From NCBI GenBank assembly GCA_002341165.1, contig DDNL01000025.1:11326-57091 (forward strand): a DNA stretch of 45,766 bases, given 5' to 3'. The notes beneath the pieces were generated by a model, which saw only the letters and a list, made by a program, of their open reading frames with translations, made no database searches and was not told the DNA's origin. This document shows positions 1-8,525 of this stretch, one piece after another. The stretch's first letter is position 1. The number at the start of each line of letters is the position of its first letter. Both the position numbers and the translations under genes were made by a program. Source of the stretch: Shewanellaceae bacterium UBA2521. Lineage in GTDB: Bacteria > Pseudomonadota > Gammaproteobacteria > Enterobacterales > Shewanellaceae.

Positions 1-96
1 CCATTCTGCCCAAAAATCTACAAGAACGGGTTGAGATGCCTGAATTACATCAGTTTCAAAAGATGCATCGCTTACGTCAAGTATTTTATCACTCAT
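1..96 (-). CDS. trxA: Thioredoxin 1, N-terminal part
   Basis: Partial gene running off the left edge; 32 codons are visible. Reading back from the ATG at 94-96, the protein opens MSDKILDVSDASFETD and reaches VLVDFWAEW, the strand and helix leading to the CGPC active site of thioredoxins. The active-site cysteines lie outside the window. A Shine-Dalgarno GGAGA sits 7 to 8 bases before the ATG. Thioredoxin is the general cytoplasmic disulfide reductase. The divergent neighbour rhlB followed by gppA is the arrangement known from E. coli (gppA-rhlB | trxA-rho), which supports trxA rather than another thioredoxin paralogue. The identity rests on this short N-terminus plus context. Confidence 0.9.
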   Translation of the reverse strand, partial: MSDKILDVSDASFETDVIQASQPVLVDFWAEW

Positions 97-126
97 ATAT
101 ATCTCCGTTTATGATCTAATGTATCT

Positions 127-154
127 GTTATACCTTATGTTGGGGTATTGTCAA
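127..154 (-). promoter_or_regulatory. Sigma-70 promoter for trxA
   Basis: On the minus strand TTGACA (149-154) is followed after 16 bases by TATAAC (127-132), with the trxA ATG about 30 bases further on. The -35 is a perfect match and the -10 has five of six consensus bases. No other gene reads in this direction. Confidence 0.75.
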
Positions 155-261
155 CACAATTCAAGTCAAAACTAAATAAAATTTCTGATTTTAATTTGAT
201 TGTTATTTAGTGGTAAAATAGTATCCTAAAGATAAATAATATGACATTATACACATTTACT

Positions 262-280
262 AGAGCAACTTTGCTCTTTT
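262..280 (+). promoter_or_regulatory. Hairpin in the rhlB leader
   Basis: AGAGCAA (262-268) pairs with TTGCTCT (271-277) and is followed by a short T stretch (278-280) directly before the GAGGT ribosome site (281-285) of rhlB. It looks like a small attenuator or a structure that could hide the ribosome site. Function is inferred only; the stem is short and the T-run weak. Confidence 0.35.
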
Positions 281-296
281 GAGGTAGCATAGCCTT

Positions 297-1556
297 ATGC
301 AAAATAAACATTTAACAACAACAAAATTCAGTGACTTTAAGCTATCTCCGGTTATACACGATGTACTTGAGGATGCAGGTTTTGAGTTTTGTACTCCTAT
401 ACAAGCTCAGTCTTTACCTTTGTCCTTACAAGGAAAAGATATTGCAGGTCAAGCGCAAACGGGGACAGGTAAAACACTCTCTTTTCTCATTGCGATGTTT
501 GAAAAGCTCTTACGCTCTCCTTCTTCTTCCGCAAAATCACCTCGCGCTTTGATTTTGGCACCTACACGAGAGCTCGCCCTGCAAATATATCAAGATGGAA
601 AATCTATTGCAGATAAACTGCAACTTAAAATGGCAGCTATTTATGGTGGCGAACCTTATGAAAAGCAACAAAGTAAATTAGAGTCTGGAGTCGACATTGT
701 AATAGGTACAACAGGTCGCATTATCGACTTTTATAAACAAGGCTTTTTACCTCTACAAAATATAGAGGTGTTAGTACTCGATGAAGCTGACCGCATGTTT
801 GATTTAGGCTTTATTAAAGACATTCGCTACTTACTTAGACGTATGCCTGAACCAAGTCAAAGACTTAATTTACTCTTTTCAGCGACGCTTTCTATGAAAG
901 TACAAGAGCTCGCTTACGAGCATATGAATGATCCACAGCTGGTTGAAATTGCGCCTCAACAAAAAACCAATACAGCTATTAAAGAAGAAATATTTTTCCC
1001 ATCTTCTGAACATAAAATACCTCTACTTCTGACCTTAATTGAAGAGGAATGGCCTGAAAAAGCTATTATTTTTGCAAATACCAAACACCAATGTGAAACA
1101 CTTTGGGGCTGGCTTGAAGCAGATGGCCATCGTGTTGGCTTACTCACAGGTGATGTACCTCAAAAACGTCGGTTGCAAATTTTAGAACAGTTTACATCCA
1201 ACAAACTTGATTTTTTGGTCGCAACCGATGTCGCAGCTCGAGGCCTACATATCGATCAAGTCACGCATGTATTTAACTTTGATTTGCCTGATGACTGTGA
1301 AGATTACGTACACCGTATTGGACGCACTGGGCGCGCTGGTGCAACGGGACACGCAATCAGCTTTGCTTGTGAAACATATGCCCTCAACTTACTCGCTATA
1401 GAACAATACATCACGCATGCTATCCCTGTAAGTCAATATGATGCCAAAGCTTTATTAGACGACTTACCCAAATCGCCTAAAAAACGTCCCTTAAAGCGGC
1501 AAGGCCAACCGCAAAAGCATAGAGTCAATCGAAATTTAAACAGGCGTAACTCATGA
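297..1556 (+). CDS. rhlB: DEAD-box ATP-dependent RNA helicase RhlB
   Basis: A 419-residue DEAD-box helicase with all core motifs in order: Q-motif region CTPIQ (32-36), Walker A AQTGTGKT (53-60), PTRELA (89-94), DEAD (162-165), SAT (195-197), ATDVAARGLHI (309-319) and HRIGRTGR (339-346), then a basic tail rich in K, R and Q typical of RNA binding. RhlB unwinds RNA and in enterics works in the RNase E degradosome. Position between trxA (divergent) and gppA (downstream, overlapping by ATGA) matches the enteric rhlB locus, which favours RhlB over RhlE or SrmB. Length is close to E. coli RhlB (421). The ribosome site GAGGT is about 11 bases from the ATG, a rather long spacing. Confidence 0.93.
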   Translation: MQNKHLTTTKFSDFKLSPVIHDVLEDAGFEFCTPIQAQSLPLSLQGKDIAGQAQTGTGKTLSFLIAMFEKLLRSPSSSAKSPRALILAPTRELALQIYQDGKSIADKLQLKMAAIYGGEPYEKQQSKLESGVDIVIGTTGRIIDFYKQGFLPLQNIEVLVLDEADRMFDLGFIKDIRYLLRRMPEPSQRLNLLFSATLSMKVQELAYEHMNDPQLVEIAPQQKTNTAIKEEIFFPSSEHKIPLLLTLIEEEWPEKAIIFANTKHQCETLWGWLEADGHRVGLLTGDVPQKRRLQILEQFTSNKLDFLVATDVAARGLHIDQVTHVFNFDLPDDCEDYVHRIGRTGRAGATGHAISFACETYALNLLAIEQYITHAIPVSQYDAKALLDDLPKSPKKRPLKRQGQPQKHRVNRNLNRRNS

Positions 1557-2470
1557 ATGGAACTTCTTTTGCTTTAATTACACTCGGAGCCAACAGCTTT
1601 AGCCTGATGATTGCTGCATCACATCCGCATGAACCCAGTGTACAAAAAGCATACAAAAGAAAAGTGCGCTTACTCGAACATATTTCTGCTGATGGTCAGC
1701 TTCATGATGCCAGCATACAAAGAGCACAAGAGTGTTTATCTTTTTTCTACGACTGCCTCAAGCAACATCAAATCGATGCACAACATGTACATATTTTTGC
1801 AACAGCACCCCTGCGAGAAATGAGCCAGCCGCAATATTTTCATCAAATGGCTCGAGATAGTATCCCTTATCCTATTCAAGTTTTATCTCCTGAGCAAGAA
1901 TGTCATTTCATTTATCAAGGCACACGCATTACAACAGAACTACAAGATCCTTGCTTAATCATTGACATTGGAGGCGGCAGTACAGAAATTATTCTGGGAC
2001 AACAACAGCGTATACTAGCTCAATGCAGTATTCCTCTGGGGTGTCTCAATGTGCAGTCTTATTTTTTAAAAGAACGCTTAAAAGAACATGACATAAGTAG
2101 AGTACAACAGGAAGTAAATCATCATCTTGCTCTACACTTATCCGCACTACAACAGTGCATACCTCATAGTACCGTGGGCACATCAGGCATCATTCAAGCA
2201 TTAACCGAACTTCCAAATCGTGCCCATCAAGAGCCTGTGATTACAAGAAAGTGGATCAAACTTCTTCTTGAGCAAAACATTGGGCGCACTATCACTGCAC
2301 CTAACTTGGTAGGATTAAAAGAAAGTAGAAAACCCACTTTTATAGCAGGCTTACTTATACTCAACGCTCTGTTTGAGGCACTCAACTTAGAACATATTCG
2401 ACGCGCTCATGGAGCCTTACGCGAAGGATTATTGCATTATGCTTACACACATACAACACCCCCCGTCTAA
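1553..2470 (+). CDS. gppA: Ppx/GppA-family phosphatase, short form
   Basis: A 305-residue member of the exopolyphosphatase / pppGpp phosphohydrolase family, in the ASKHA fold. Visible landmarks are the N-terminal phosphate loop (LGANSFSLMIA), ATAPLREM, the second phosphate loop DIGGGSTE and GTSGIIQAL. E. coli GppA and Ppx are about 500 residues because of a C-terminal HD-like domain; that domain is absent here, so this is the short form found in many bacteria. Likely substrates are pppGpp and/or polyphosphate; the sequence does not decide between them. The ATG overlaps the rhlB stop (ATGA at 1553-1556), so the two are translationally coupled. The gene ends 17 bp from the convergent SH3-protein gene with no terminator seen between. 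Confidence 0.85.
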   Translation: MNGTSFALITLGANSFSLMIAASHPHEPSVQKAYKRKVRLLEHISADGQLHDASIQRAQECLSFFYDCLKQHQIDAQHVHIFATAPLREMSQPQYFHQMARDSIPYPIQVLSPEQECHFIYQGTRITTELQDPCLIIDIGGGSTEIILGQQQRILAQCSIPLGCLNVQSYFLKERLKEHDISRVQQEVNHHLALHLSALQQCIPHSTVGTSGIIQALTELPNRAHQEPVITRKWIKLLLEQNIGRTITAPNLVGLKESRKPTFIAGLLILNALFEALNLEHIRRAHGALREGLLHYAYTHTTPPV

Positions 2471-2487
2471 GTTCAGTTGAATAACAC

Positions 2488-3114
2488 TTAAGACATCCAA
2501 CGCTTAGAGTTTTTACGCCTTGTGGGTCGAGGTAGGAAAGCCATTAAAAATCCAAATATTAAGCTGATCAATGCTATCCAAGCACCTTGGCGCCACATGG
2601 TTCCACGTAAATCATCTCGCAACATAGCTAAAGAACGCTCGGCACTTTCTCGGGTGCGTTCAGAAGAAGAAAATTGAAGACGTAAAGAAGATAACTCAGT
2701 TTTTGCACGCTGCAACTGGTCCGTGAGACTTCGGGTGTCATTGAGTAATTTCTTTTGCAATGTATCTGCTCGAGCAACAACATTTCGTACTTTCGTTGTT
2801 GCTGCTTCTTTTTCTTTAACCAACTTATCAATTTTATATCTAAAGGTTTGATTGGCTGTAATCATACTCGTCTCAACCCAACCTAATTGACCTTTGTCAT
2901 TTAAAATTTGTGTAAAACCGTTTTCTGTATGATGTGTTACCGAGATGCGACGTCCAGCATAAACACGCCCGATAATACGATAATTCATACCAGGACCGGA
3001 GTGCATATAAGTCATCAAATTATCTGAAATATAGCCTACTTCTGTCTTCGAGTTCTCTTCAGCAAAGCTTACAAAACTAAGTACTGATATCAGGACTGCA
3101 CATAAAATTTTCAT
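2488..3114 (-). CDS. TIGR04211-type SH3 domain protein (YgiM-like)
   Basis: A 208-residue envelope protein with a clear plan: Sec signal peptide (about 1-18), bacterial SH3 domain (about 26-86, with the HSGPGMNYRIIG and GWVETSMI signatures), a coiled coil (about 90-172) and a single C-terminal transmembrane helix (about 175-195) followed by a basic tail RPTRRKNSKR. This matches the E. coli YgiM / TIGR04211 layout (206 residues), a protein anchored in the inner membrane with its SH3 domain in the periplasm. Its biochemical role is not established; SH3b domains often bind cell-wall peptides. In E. coli ygiM lies next to cca; here cca is 12 kb away on the same strand. Confidence 0.85.
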   Translation of the reverse strand: MKILCAVLISVLSFVSFAEENSKTEVGYISDNLMTYMHSGPGMNYRIIGRVYAGRRISVTHHTENGFTQILNDKGQLGWVETSMITANQTFRYKIDKLVKEKEAATTKVRNVVARADTLQKKLLNDTRSLTDQLQRAKTELSSLRLQFSSSERTRESAERSLAMLRDDLRGTMWRQGAWIALISLIFGFLMAFLPRPTRRKNSKRWMS

Positions 3115-3217
3115 ACCATTTCACTCTCACTTAAAATGTGATTCATCATGCTAGGGATTTTAGTAAAAAAAATCAAGTCGGCAAATCTATACCGACTCAA
3201 TTTTTCAGAAATGAACT

Positions 3218-4498
3218 CTAAGCAGTCGGTATAAAAATCCACTGTAAAGTATAAAAGAAAATAATAGAAAGGCATGCGCCTGCAGGCAAAGTAATAACCC
3301 AAGAAATGACAATATTACGCACCACACCTAAATTCAAAGCTGCAATACCACGAGCCATACCTACACCGAGCACAGCACCTACTAAAGTTTGCGTTGTAGA
3401 GATAGGTAAACCTGTACCTGAAGCCAAAATCACCGTAATAGCTGTTGCTAACTCAGCTGCAAAACCACGACTTGGCGTTAAGTGGGTAATACCTGTACCT
3501 ATGGTTGCAATCACTTTATGCCCATATACCGCAAGGCCGATTACTATACCCAACCCACCCAGAGGTAAAATCCACCAAGCGATCGTAGTATGTGCAGCCA
3601 CCACACCATGCTCTAAAGTCGAAGCAACCGCTGCCAAAGGTCCTATTGCATTGGCCACATCATTTGAGCCATGTGCAAAAGTCATACAACATGCAGTAAT
3701 GATCATCAAAATAGCAAAGACTTGTTCTACTTTTCTAAATTCATCTTCACGAGAATCATCAGGATGAGAATTTAAGTTTTTACTTCGAATTAAATATTTA
3801 CCCAATAGAGCCAGAGCCAATGCTGCAACACCTGACAACATGTAGCTTTGCTCTCTTGTAAGCCCTAAACCAACATGCTTAAAGCCTTTTTGAATCGTCA
3901 CTAGCGATAAAATAAGACCAGCCAACCCCATGTAATACGGTATATATTTTTTAGCGGCTTCCAAGGGCTGTTGTGTATCGAAGATCAGCTTTTGTGCAGT
4001 CATAAATAAGGTGTATGCAATCGCTCCCGAGATAAAAGGTGTGACAATCCAGGAGGATACAATACCTCCAACTTGACTCCACTTCACCGCATCAACGCCT
4101 AACCCTAAAGCAGCAAAGCCTATAATAGCACCGACAATAGAGTGAGTAGTCGACACTGGCCACCCTAAATAACTTGCCAAAATCAGCCATACTCCAGCGG
4201 CCAATAGAGATGCAGTCATCCCAAACACCAATAATTCAGGCGCTTGAGTAAATAAATCTACATCAATAATTCCTTTTCGAATTGTACTGGTTACTTCTCC
4301 TCCAGCTAAGTAAGCACCGAGGAACTCAAAAATCATAGCAATCAAAATAGCCTGCTTAATAGTCAAAGCTTTTGACCCTACCGATGTGCCCATCGCGTTT
4401 GCTACATCATTTGCACCAATACCAAATGCCATCAAAAAACCAAATCCAATTGCCAACATAAGCAATAGCTGATTATGATGAGCAAGTACATCTATCAT
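3218..4498 (-). CDS. PiT-family inorganic phosphate transporter
   Basis: A 426-residue polytopic inner-membrane protein with the duplicated PiT signature: GANDVANAMGTSVGS near residue 28 and GSNDVANAIGPLAAV near residue 275, each starting one half of the inverted repeat. Family members bring in phosphate, often as a metal-phosphate complex, coupled to H+ or Na+. The linker between the halves is a charged cytoplasmic loop (about 232-255). A weak AAGG ribosome site lies 9 bases before the ATG. It follows the DUF47 gene on the same strand by 18 bp, the usual pairing of PiT permease with its PhoU-like accessory protein. Substrate preference (phosphate versus other anions) is inferred from the family. 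Confidence 0.9.
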   Translation of the reverse strand: MIDVLAHHNQLLLMLAIGFGFLMAFGIGANDVANAMGTSVGSKALTIKQAILIAMIFEFLGAYLAGGEVTSTIRKGIIDVDLFTQAPELLVFGMTASLLAAGVWLILASYLGWPVSTTHSIVGAIIGFAALGLGVDAVKWSQVGGIVSSWIVTPFISGAIAYTLFMTAQKLIFDTQQPLEAAKKYIPYYMGLAGLILSLVTIQKGFKHVGLGLTREQSYMLSGVAALALALLGKYLIRSKNLNSHPDDSREDEFRKVEQVFAILMIITACCMTFAHGSNDVANAIGPLAAVASTLEHGVVAAHTTIAWWILPLGGLGIVIGLAVYGHKVIATIGTGITHLTPSRGFAAELATAITVILASGTGLPISTTQTLVGAVLGVGMARGIAALNLGVVRNIVISWVITLPAGACLSIIFFYTLQWIFIPTA

Positions 4499-4516
4499 AT
4501 TCTTATACCTTGATTC

Positions 4517-5197
4517 TTAAGCACGCGCCAGCATGATCTCTAAGCGCGATCCTACACTTTCAGCAAGATCAGCTAAGCTGCCTACCGATTCAATAATCTT
4601 ATAGAAAAACATCACATCCACAGGATTGAGTTGTTTTTCGAGTTTAAACATTTGTTGTCTCATATCGATTTGTAGTACGTCGGTATCATCTTCAATTTTA
4701 TCTAAATGTTCAATCATTTTGACGACCAACTCGACTTCTCTACCGCGAAAACTCGACTCAAGCAACCCTGTTAACTCTTGAATGGCTTCATGAGCTTGAT
4801 TGACTGCATCTAAACAGCGGTGTAAATAAGAAAGAAAAGAAGGCTGTAACGCTTCTGGGATTTGAATATGGCGCCCGATTACATGACCTGATATATCTTT
4901 TGCTTTGTTCGCAATTTTATCTTGCTGTTGTAATAAAGACAGCATATCCGTACGTTCAACGGGCATGAAAAGACCGCTGGGTAATCGCATACGCAATTTA
5001 TGTTTTAAGTCATCCGCCGTATTCTCAAGAGCACAAATCTGCGCTCGATGCTTTTGAGCCTCGTCCCACTCTCCTTTGAAGGTTGCTTCAAAAAAGGGTA
5101 CCAGGCTTTGACTACAAGTACGGACGGTATCTATATGTTGCATAAGTGGCTTTAGTGGCGACTTAGCAAACACATCTAATATTGAATTCATCGGCAT
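4517..5197 (-). CDS. DUF47 / TIGR00153 PhoU-like accessory protein of PiT transporter
   Basis: A 226-residue all-helical cytoplasmic protein. The N-terminus (SPLKPLMQHIDTV), the RMRLPSGLFMPVERTDML segment and the C-terminal VMFFYKIIESVGSLADLAE stretch are typical of the DUF47/TIGR00153 family, which resembles PhoU. The gene precedes the PiT permease by 18 bp on the same strand, so the two form an operon, and family members are thought to control the permease. GAGG lies 7 bases before the first ATG (MPMNS), supporting the start used here over the second methionine. Confidence 0.88.
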   Translation of the reverse strand: MPMNSILDVFAKSPLKPLMQHIDTVRTCSQSLVPFFEATFKGEWDEAQKHRAQICALENTADDLKHKLRMRLPSGLFMPVERTDMLSLLQQQDKIANKAKDISGHVIGRHIQIPEALQPSFLSYLHRCLDAVNQAHEAIQELTGLLESSFRGREVELVVKMIEHLDKIEDDTDVLQIDMRQQMFKLEKQLNPVDVMFFYKIIESVGSLADLAESVGSRLEIMLARA

Positions 5198-5371
5198 AGT
5201 AACGCCTCAAAGTTTATGGTTGAAGTTAAACTCGGCGCCATATTAGCGCAACCCTTTAGAGAATGGAAGCGCCATGATTGAAAAACAGGACATATTTTTC
5301 CTCATATAATGCACATTTTTATCTTTTATATATCTTTTAAGCAGAAGCCTCTTCTTCGACCTACTTTACAG

Positions 5372-6166
5372 CTATACCTCTGGCTGATCAACAAGATGCT
5401 TTTTAAGTATTTTGATTTGATGCAATAATTCATCTTGTTGCTTTTGTAGCTCCTGCAACTGCTCTGATTGTTGCTGTGCAAGAAGCTGATCTTGGGAAGA
5501 AGGTTGCGTAAACCATGACGCCATATAACCTGATAAAACACCAAAAAAACTCACGCCGCATAAAATAACACACCCGCCAAACACTTTTCCTAAAGTCGTC
5601 ACAGGATAATAGTCGCCATAACCTACGGTAGATATAGTCACCAAGGACCACCATATTGCTTGCTCTGCCGTTTTGATATTAGAGCCATCAAAGTGTGCCT
5701 CAAGTAATAATATGATGACAGAGCTCACACTGAGTACGATGAACATCATCACGATTAAAGTAGACAAAGTCAGTTCTCGGCGTATCCATATCGAGCGCAG
5801 TAAAAAGTGTGAACTACGTAAAACTCGAATCACTCGTAAAACCTGAAAAATACGAGCTACCCTCAATGGCTCAACCGCGGGAATACTGGCAAAAAAATCG
5901 ATCCAATATAACCGAATAAACTCACCTTTATCTTGACTGCAAAATAAGCCAATACTCCAATGTGATAGAAATAAAGTACAGATTAAAGTATCGACATACA
6001 ACAAAATACGCTTAGTTTCAGGTGCTAAATTCAGAAAAGCAAGACAAAACGCACCTATAACAGACAAAATAGATAAGAGCATCATAGGCACGTCTAGAGT
6101 AGAAAAGTGCTTTGGTAATTGATACCTAGCTGTAGTGTGTGGCAATGAAGAAAGAGTTTTCGCCAT
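5372..6166 (-). CDS. Voltage-gated-type potassium channel (six TM)
   Basis: A 264-residue ion channel of the voltage-gated superfamily. Six membrane segments can be traced; the fourth (about 101-118) has arginines at 102, 105, 111, 114 and 117 as in a voltage sensor. The pore loop carries the potassium filter TVGYGD (180-185). After the last helix comes a Q- and E-rich coiled coil (about 222-258) that likely holds the tetramer together. Family members conduct K+ across the inner membrane. No clear ribosome site is visible before the ATG, where the leader reads AGAAAAAATT. The physiological role in this organism is unknown. Confidence 0.85.
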   Translation of the reverse strand: MAKTLSSLPHTTARYQLPKHFSTLDVPMMLLSILSVIGAFCLAFLNLAPETKRILLYVDTLICTLFLSHWSIGLFCSQDKGEFIRLYWIDFFASIPAVEPLRVARIFQVLRVIRVLRSSHFLLRSIWIRRELTLSTLIVMMFIVLSVSSVIILLLEAHFDGSNIKTAEQAIWWSLVTISTVGYGDYYPVTTLGKVFGGCVILCGVSFFGVLSGYMASWFTQPSSQDQLLAQQQSEQLQELQKQQDELLHQIKILKKHLVDQPEV

Positions 6167-6424
6167 AATTTTTTCTAATGACCTATTCCACGATCCAAAA
6201 CAAAGATAAACCGGTTAAAAAGCGTACAAATCATAACACAAAATGTTTTCTTTTTTAATCTTTATTTTCTCTCTCTTTCTTGCTCTTGGTTGATATACCT
6301 ATGTATTCCTCGCTTTCATTAAGATATCAATAAGAATAAACGTACCTCATTTGCATCATTGTTTATCTTGGCTCGATATAAAGCATCAGGTGCAATACAA
6401 CAAAGCGTATCTCATGCATACGTT

Positions 6425-8296
6425 TTACTCATAATATGATGGATACACCACAGGCTTACGACTTTTATTGAGCGAAGTGATCTCTAGCTGAGCTTTCTGG
6501 CCAGCCTCTAAATACACCATCAACGACAGAGTTCTCGGTTTACCATGGAGTGCCAGTTCTATTTGACTTTTTTTAGACGAGTATTGCTTTAAAGCTTTAG
6601 GATCTTTATCAAACTTTTTTTTCATCATCATATGTATTTTTTTAATAGAACCAGTCGGTTTAAACTTTACAAATTGGGTACCTTCATGTATTTCTATGTT
6701 GATCTGATGATATCTTGAGTCTTGAGAAGACAAGGACACAGAGGAAAATGCACCATGAGGTATGACATGATGTTTGAGAAAAGTGGTCGCGAAAGACTGC
6801 TGTGTATCCTGCTCAACATGATAGAGTTCATCTTCGGTATGTGAATGTTGATGTGCTCTCTGATGTATCTTGATTTCTCTTATCGACCTGATCTGTTCTG
6901 CGTCAATGTTCTCTTGAGACAACATACCTACTTCTAGCTTCTTATCTATATGATCACTGTCATATTTTGGCACTTGAAACTCAGGGTTATCTTGGTACTC
7001 TATCTTTTGCTTATCCGTTAAAGGGTGTAATACAGGATTCTGATCAGAGGGGCATTGCTCTTGTAACCACTCTATAGCTTTGCGGACATGAATTTTACCT
7101 TGACCTGTACCAATATAATTTAGAAATGTAGCCGACTGCTTCAAAGCTTGTTGTACTTGATCTGCGGTACATTCAGGCGCATAACTCATCACCCATGCCG
7201 CCGACGCCGCAACTATAGCTGTTGCTGGTGAAGCACCTAAATCGGCAATATAAGTTCCGGAAAGTCGTTCGCGACCATTTGATGTATATCGTGACACCAC
7301 ACCTTGATTGCCTGGTCTTAATACATCTTGTCCCGGTGCAACAAGATCGACTTGATCCCCTGCTTCAGAAGCTAAAGCATAATTAATCAAGGAACTTAAA
7401 ATAGGAAAATGGCTTGCATTGATGCCTCCTACGGACAAGACATCCTTAGCCGCTGCAGGATAATATCGCTGATAAAGAGAGGATCCTAGCGCAGCTGGTT
7501 TATTGATACCTAAACTAGACACAATCAACGTGTTATGCTCTTGGAAATCACGCAACACCTCTTCTAAATTCTCTTTTTTGCTTTGATATGGATTTATTTT
7601 TCCAAGCTCCTCAGCAAGCTGCTTCTCTTGCCATGCCATACTTATACTGATAACTTGAGGATACTCACCCTCTTCATCTCGGCATTTCTGTAAAGCCTCT
7701 GCCGGACTTAAACCTGCTTGATTCACATAACGTAGCTTCACTTTAGCGTCTGCAAGAAGTCCCTTAAATTCTTGGGCTTGGCAAGATTGCGCATGCTGAC
7801 TTTTTTTATCTTCGCAGGTTTGACTTTGTCCAATGATCAATGCCGCCATGCCCGTACCATGACCTGAGTTATAATCTATATTCGATTCATTATAGAGATC
7901 ACCCGTACCTCTTAAACTATAGGAATAAGTATATTTTTGCGCTTTCTCTGGTCGAAATGTCTCACCTAAGATTTGAATACGCTCAGGATCTCGTAGTGCA
8001 AAAGTGGGGTGCGCAACAAATAAGGGGTCGGCATCAACAACACAGATAAACGTATCTACAAACTCAGTCGATACATCTGTTGCACCGATTTCATCAAGCA
8101 GAAACTTGCCTCTATAAGGCAGCTTTTTCCGCATTTTATAATCAGTAAGTGAAGCTTGACCATAAACATCTATCTGAGGTGTTTTATCCGTATATGATTG
8201 TGCGAGTATCGAAAAAGATAAGTGAGGAATAAGAAATAAATTAAAAATATGAAATACCGAAAATGGTTTATGTTTAAAACAGCTAAAACTCAACAT
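6425..8296 (-). CDS. Exported S8 (subtilisin-like) peptidase
   Basis: A 623-residue protein with an N-terminal Sec signal (about 1-32) and a subtilase domain (about 75-390). The catalytic triad can be placed: Asp88 in CVVDADPLF, His146 in NSGHGTGM and Ser356 in GASPATA. Each differs from the textbook form (usually DTG/DSG and GTSMA), and the oxyanion-hole asparagine motif (A)AGN appears as SLGINK with Asn265, so activity may be specialised. The C-terminal 230 residues are H-, Q- and K-rich and end in a beta-rich segment of unknown fold. It lies downstream of the giant exported protein on the same strand but behind a terminator. AAGGTG stands 8 bases before the ATG. Export through the type II system is a guess from the nearby gspAB. 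Confidence 0.82.
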   Translation of the reverse strand: MLSFSCFKHKPFSVFHIFNLFLIPHLSFSILAQSYTDKTPQIDVYGQASLTDYKMRKKLPYRGKFLLDEIGATDVSTEFVDTFICVVDADPLFVAHPTFALRDPERIQILGETFRPEKAQKYTYSYSLRGTGDLYNESNIDYNSGHGTGMAALIIGQSQTCEDKKSQHAQSCQAQEFKGLLADAKVKLRYVNQAGLSPAEALQKCRDEEGEYPQVISISMAWQEKQLAEELGKINPYQSKKENLEEVLRDFQEHNTLIVSSLGINKPAALGSSLYQRYYPAAAKDVLSVGGINASHFPILSSLINYALASEAGDQVDLVAPGQDVLRPGNQGVVSRYTSNGRERLSGTYIADLGASPATAIVAASAAWVMSYAPECTADQVQQALKQSATFLNYIGTGQGKIHVRKAIEWLQEQCPSDQNPVLHPLTDKQKIEYQDNPEFQVPKYDSDHIDKKLEVGMLSQENIDAEQIRSIREIKIHQRAHQHSHTEDELYHVEQDTQQSFATTFLKHHVIPHGAFSSVSLSSQDSRYHQINIEIHEGTQFVKFKPTGSIKKIHMMMKKKFDKDPKALKQYSSKKSQIELALHGKPRTLSLMVYLEAGQKAQLEITSLNKSRKPVVYPSYYE

Positions 8297-8462
8297 AGAA
8301 CAAACACCTTAAATAAAATAATCCTTTTTCTAATTTTTAAATTAAATCCATTTAAGGTTGATATAAATAAATATATAAATATATATAAAAATAAATATAG
8401 ACTAAGAAATTAAATATAAATTCAATATTTTTTATAAATAAAATAATACATATTGAATATAT

Positions 8463-8494
8463 AAAAAAAGCCAAATATTAATTTGGCTTTTTTT
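8463..8494 (-). terminator. Bidirectional Rho-independent terminator after the giant gene
   Basis: AAAGCCAAAT and AATTTGGCTTT form a stem around a 2-3 base loop, flanked by an A-run on one side and a T-run on the other, so it can act on both strands. It lies about 30 bp past the stop of the giant exported protein and before the subtilase gene. Confidence 0.85.
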
Positions 8495-8525
8495 ATATCA
8501 TAAACTTTTAAAATTTAAAATAAAT

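Noticed and set aside
3306..3767. 153-codon plus-strand frame
   Set aside because: Antisense shadow of the PiT permease, whose protein is conserved along its full length; no ribosome site or family likeness.
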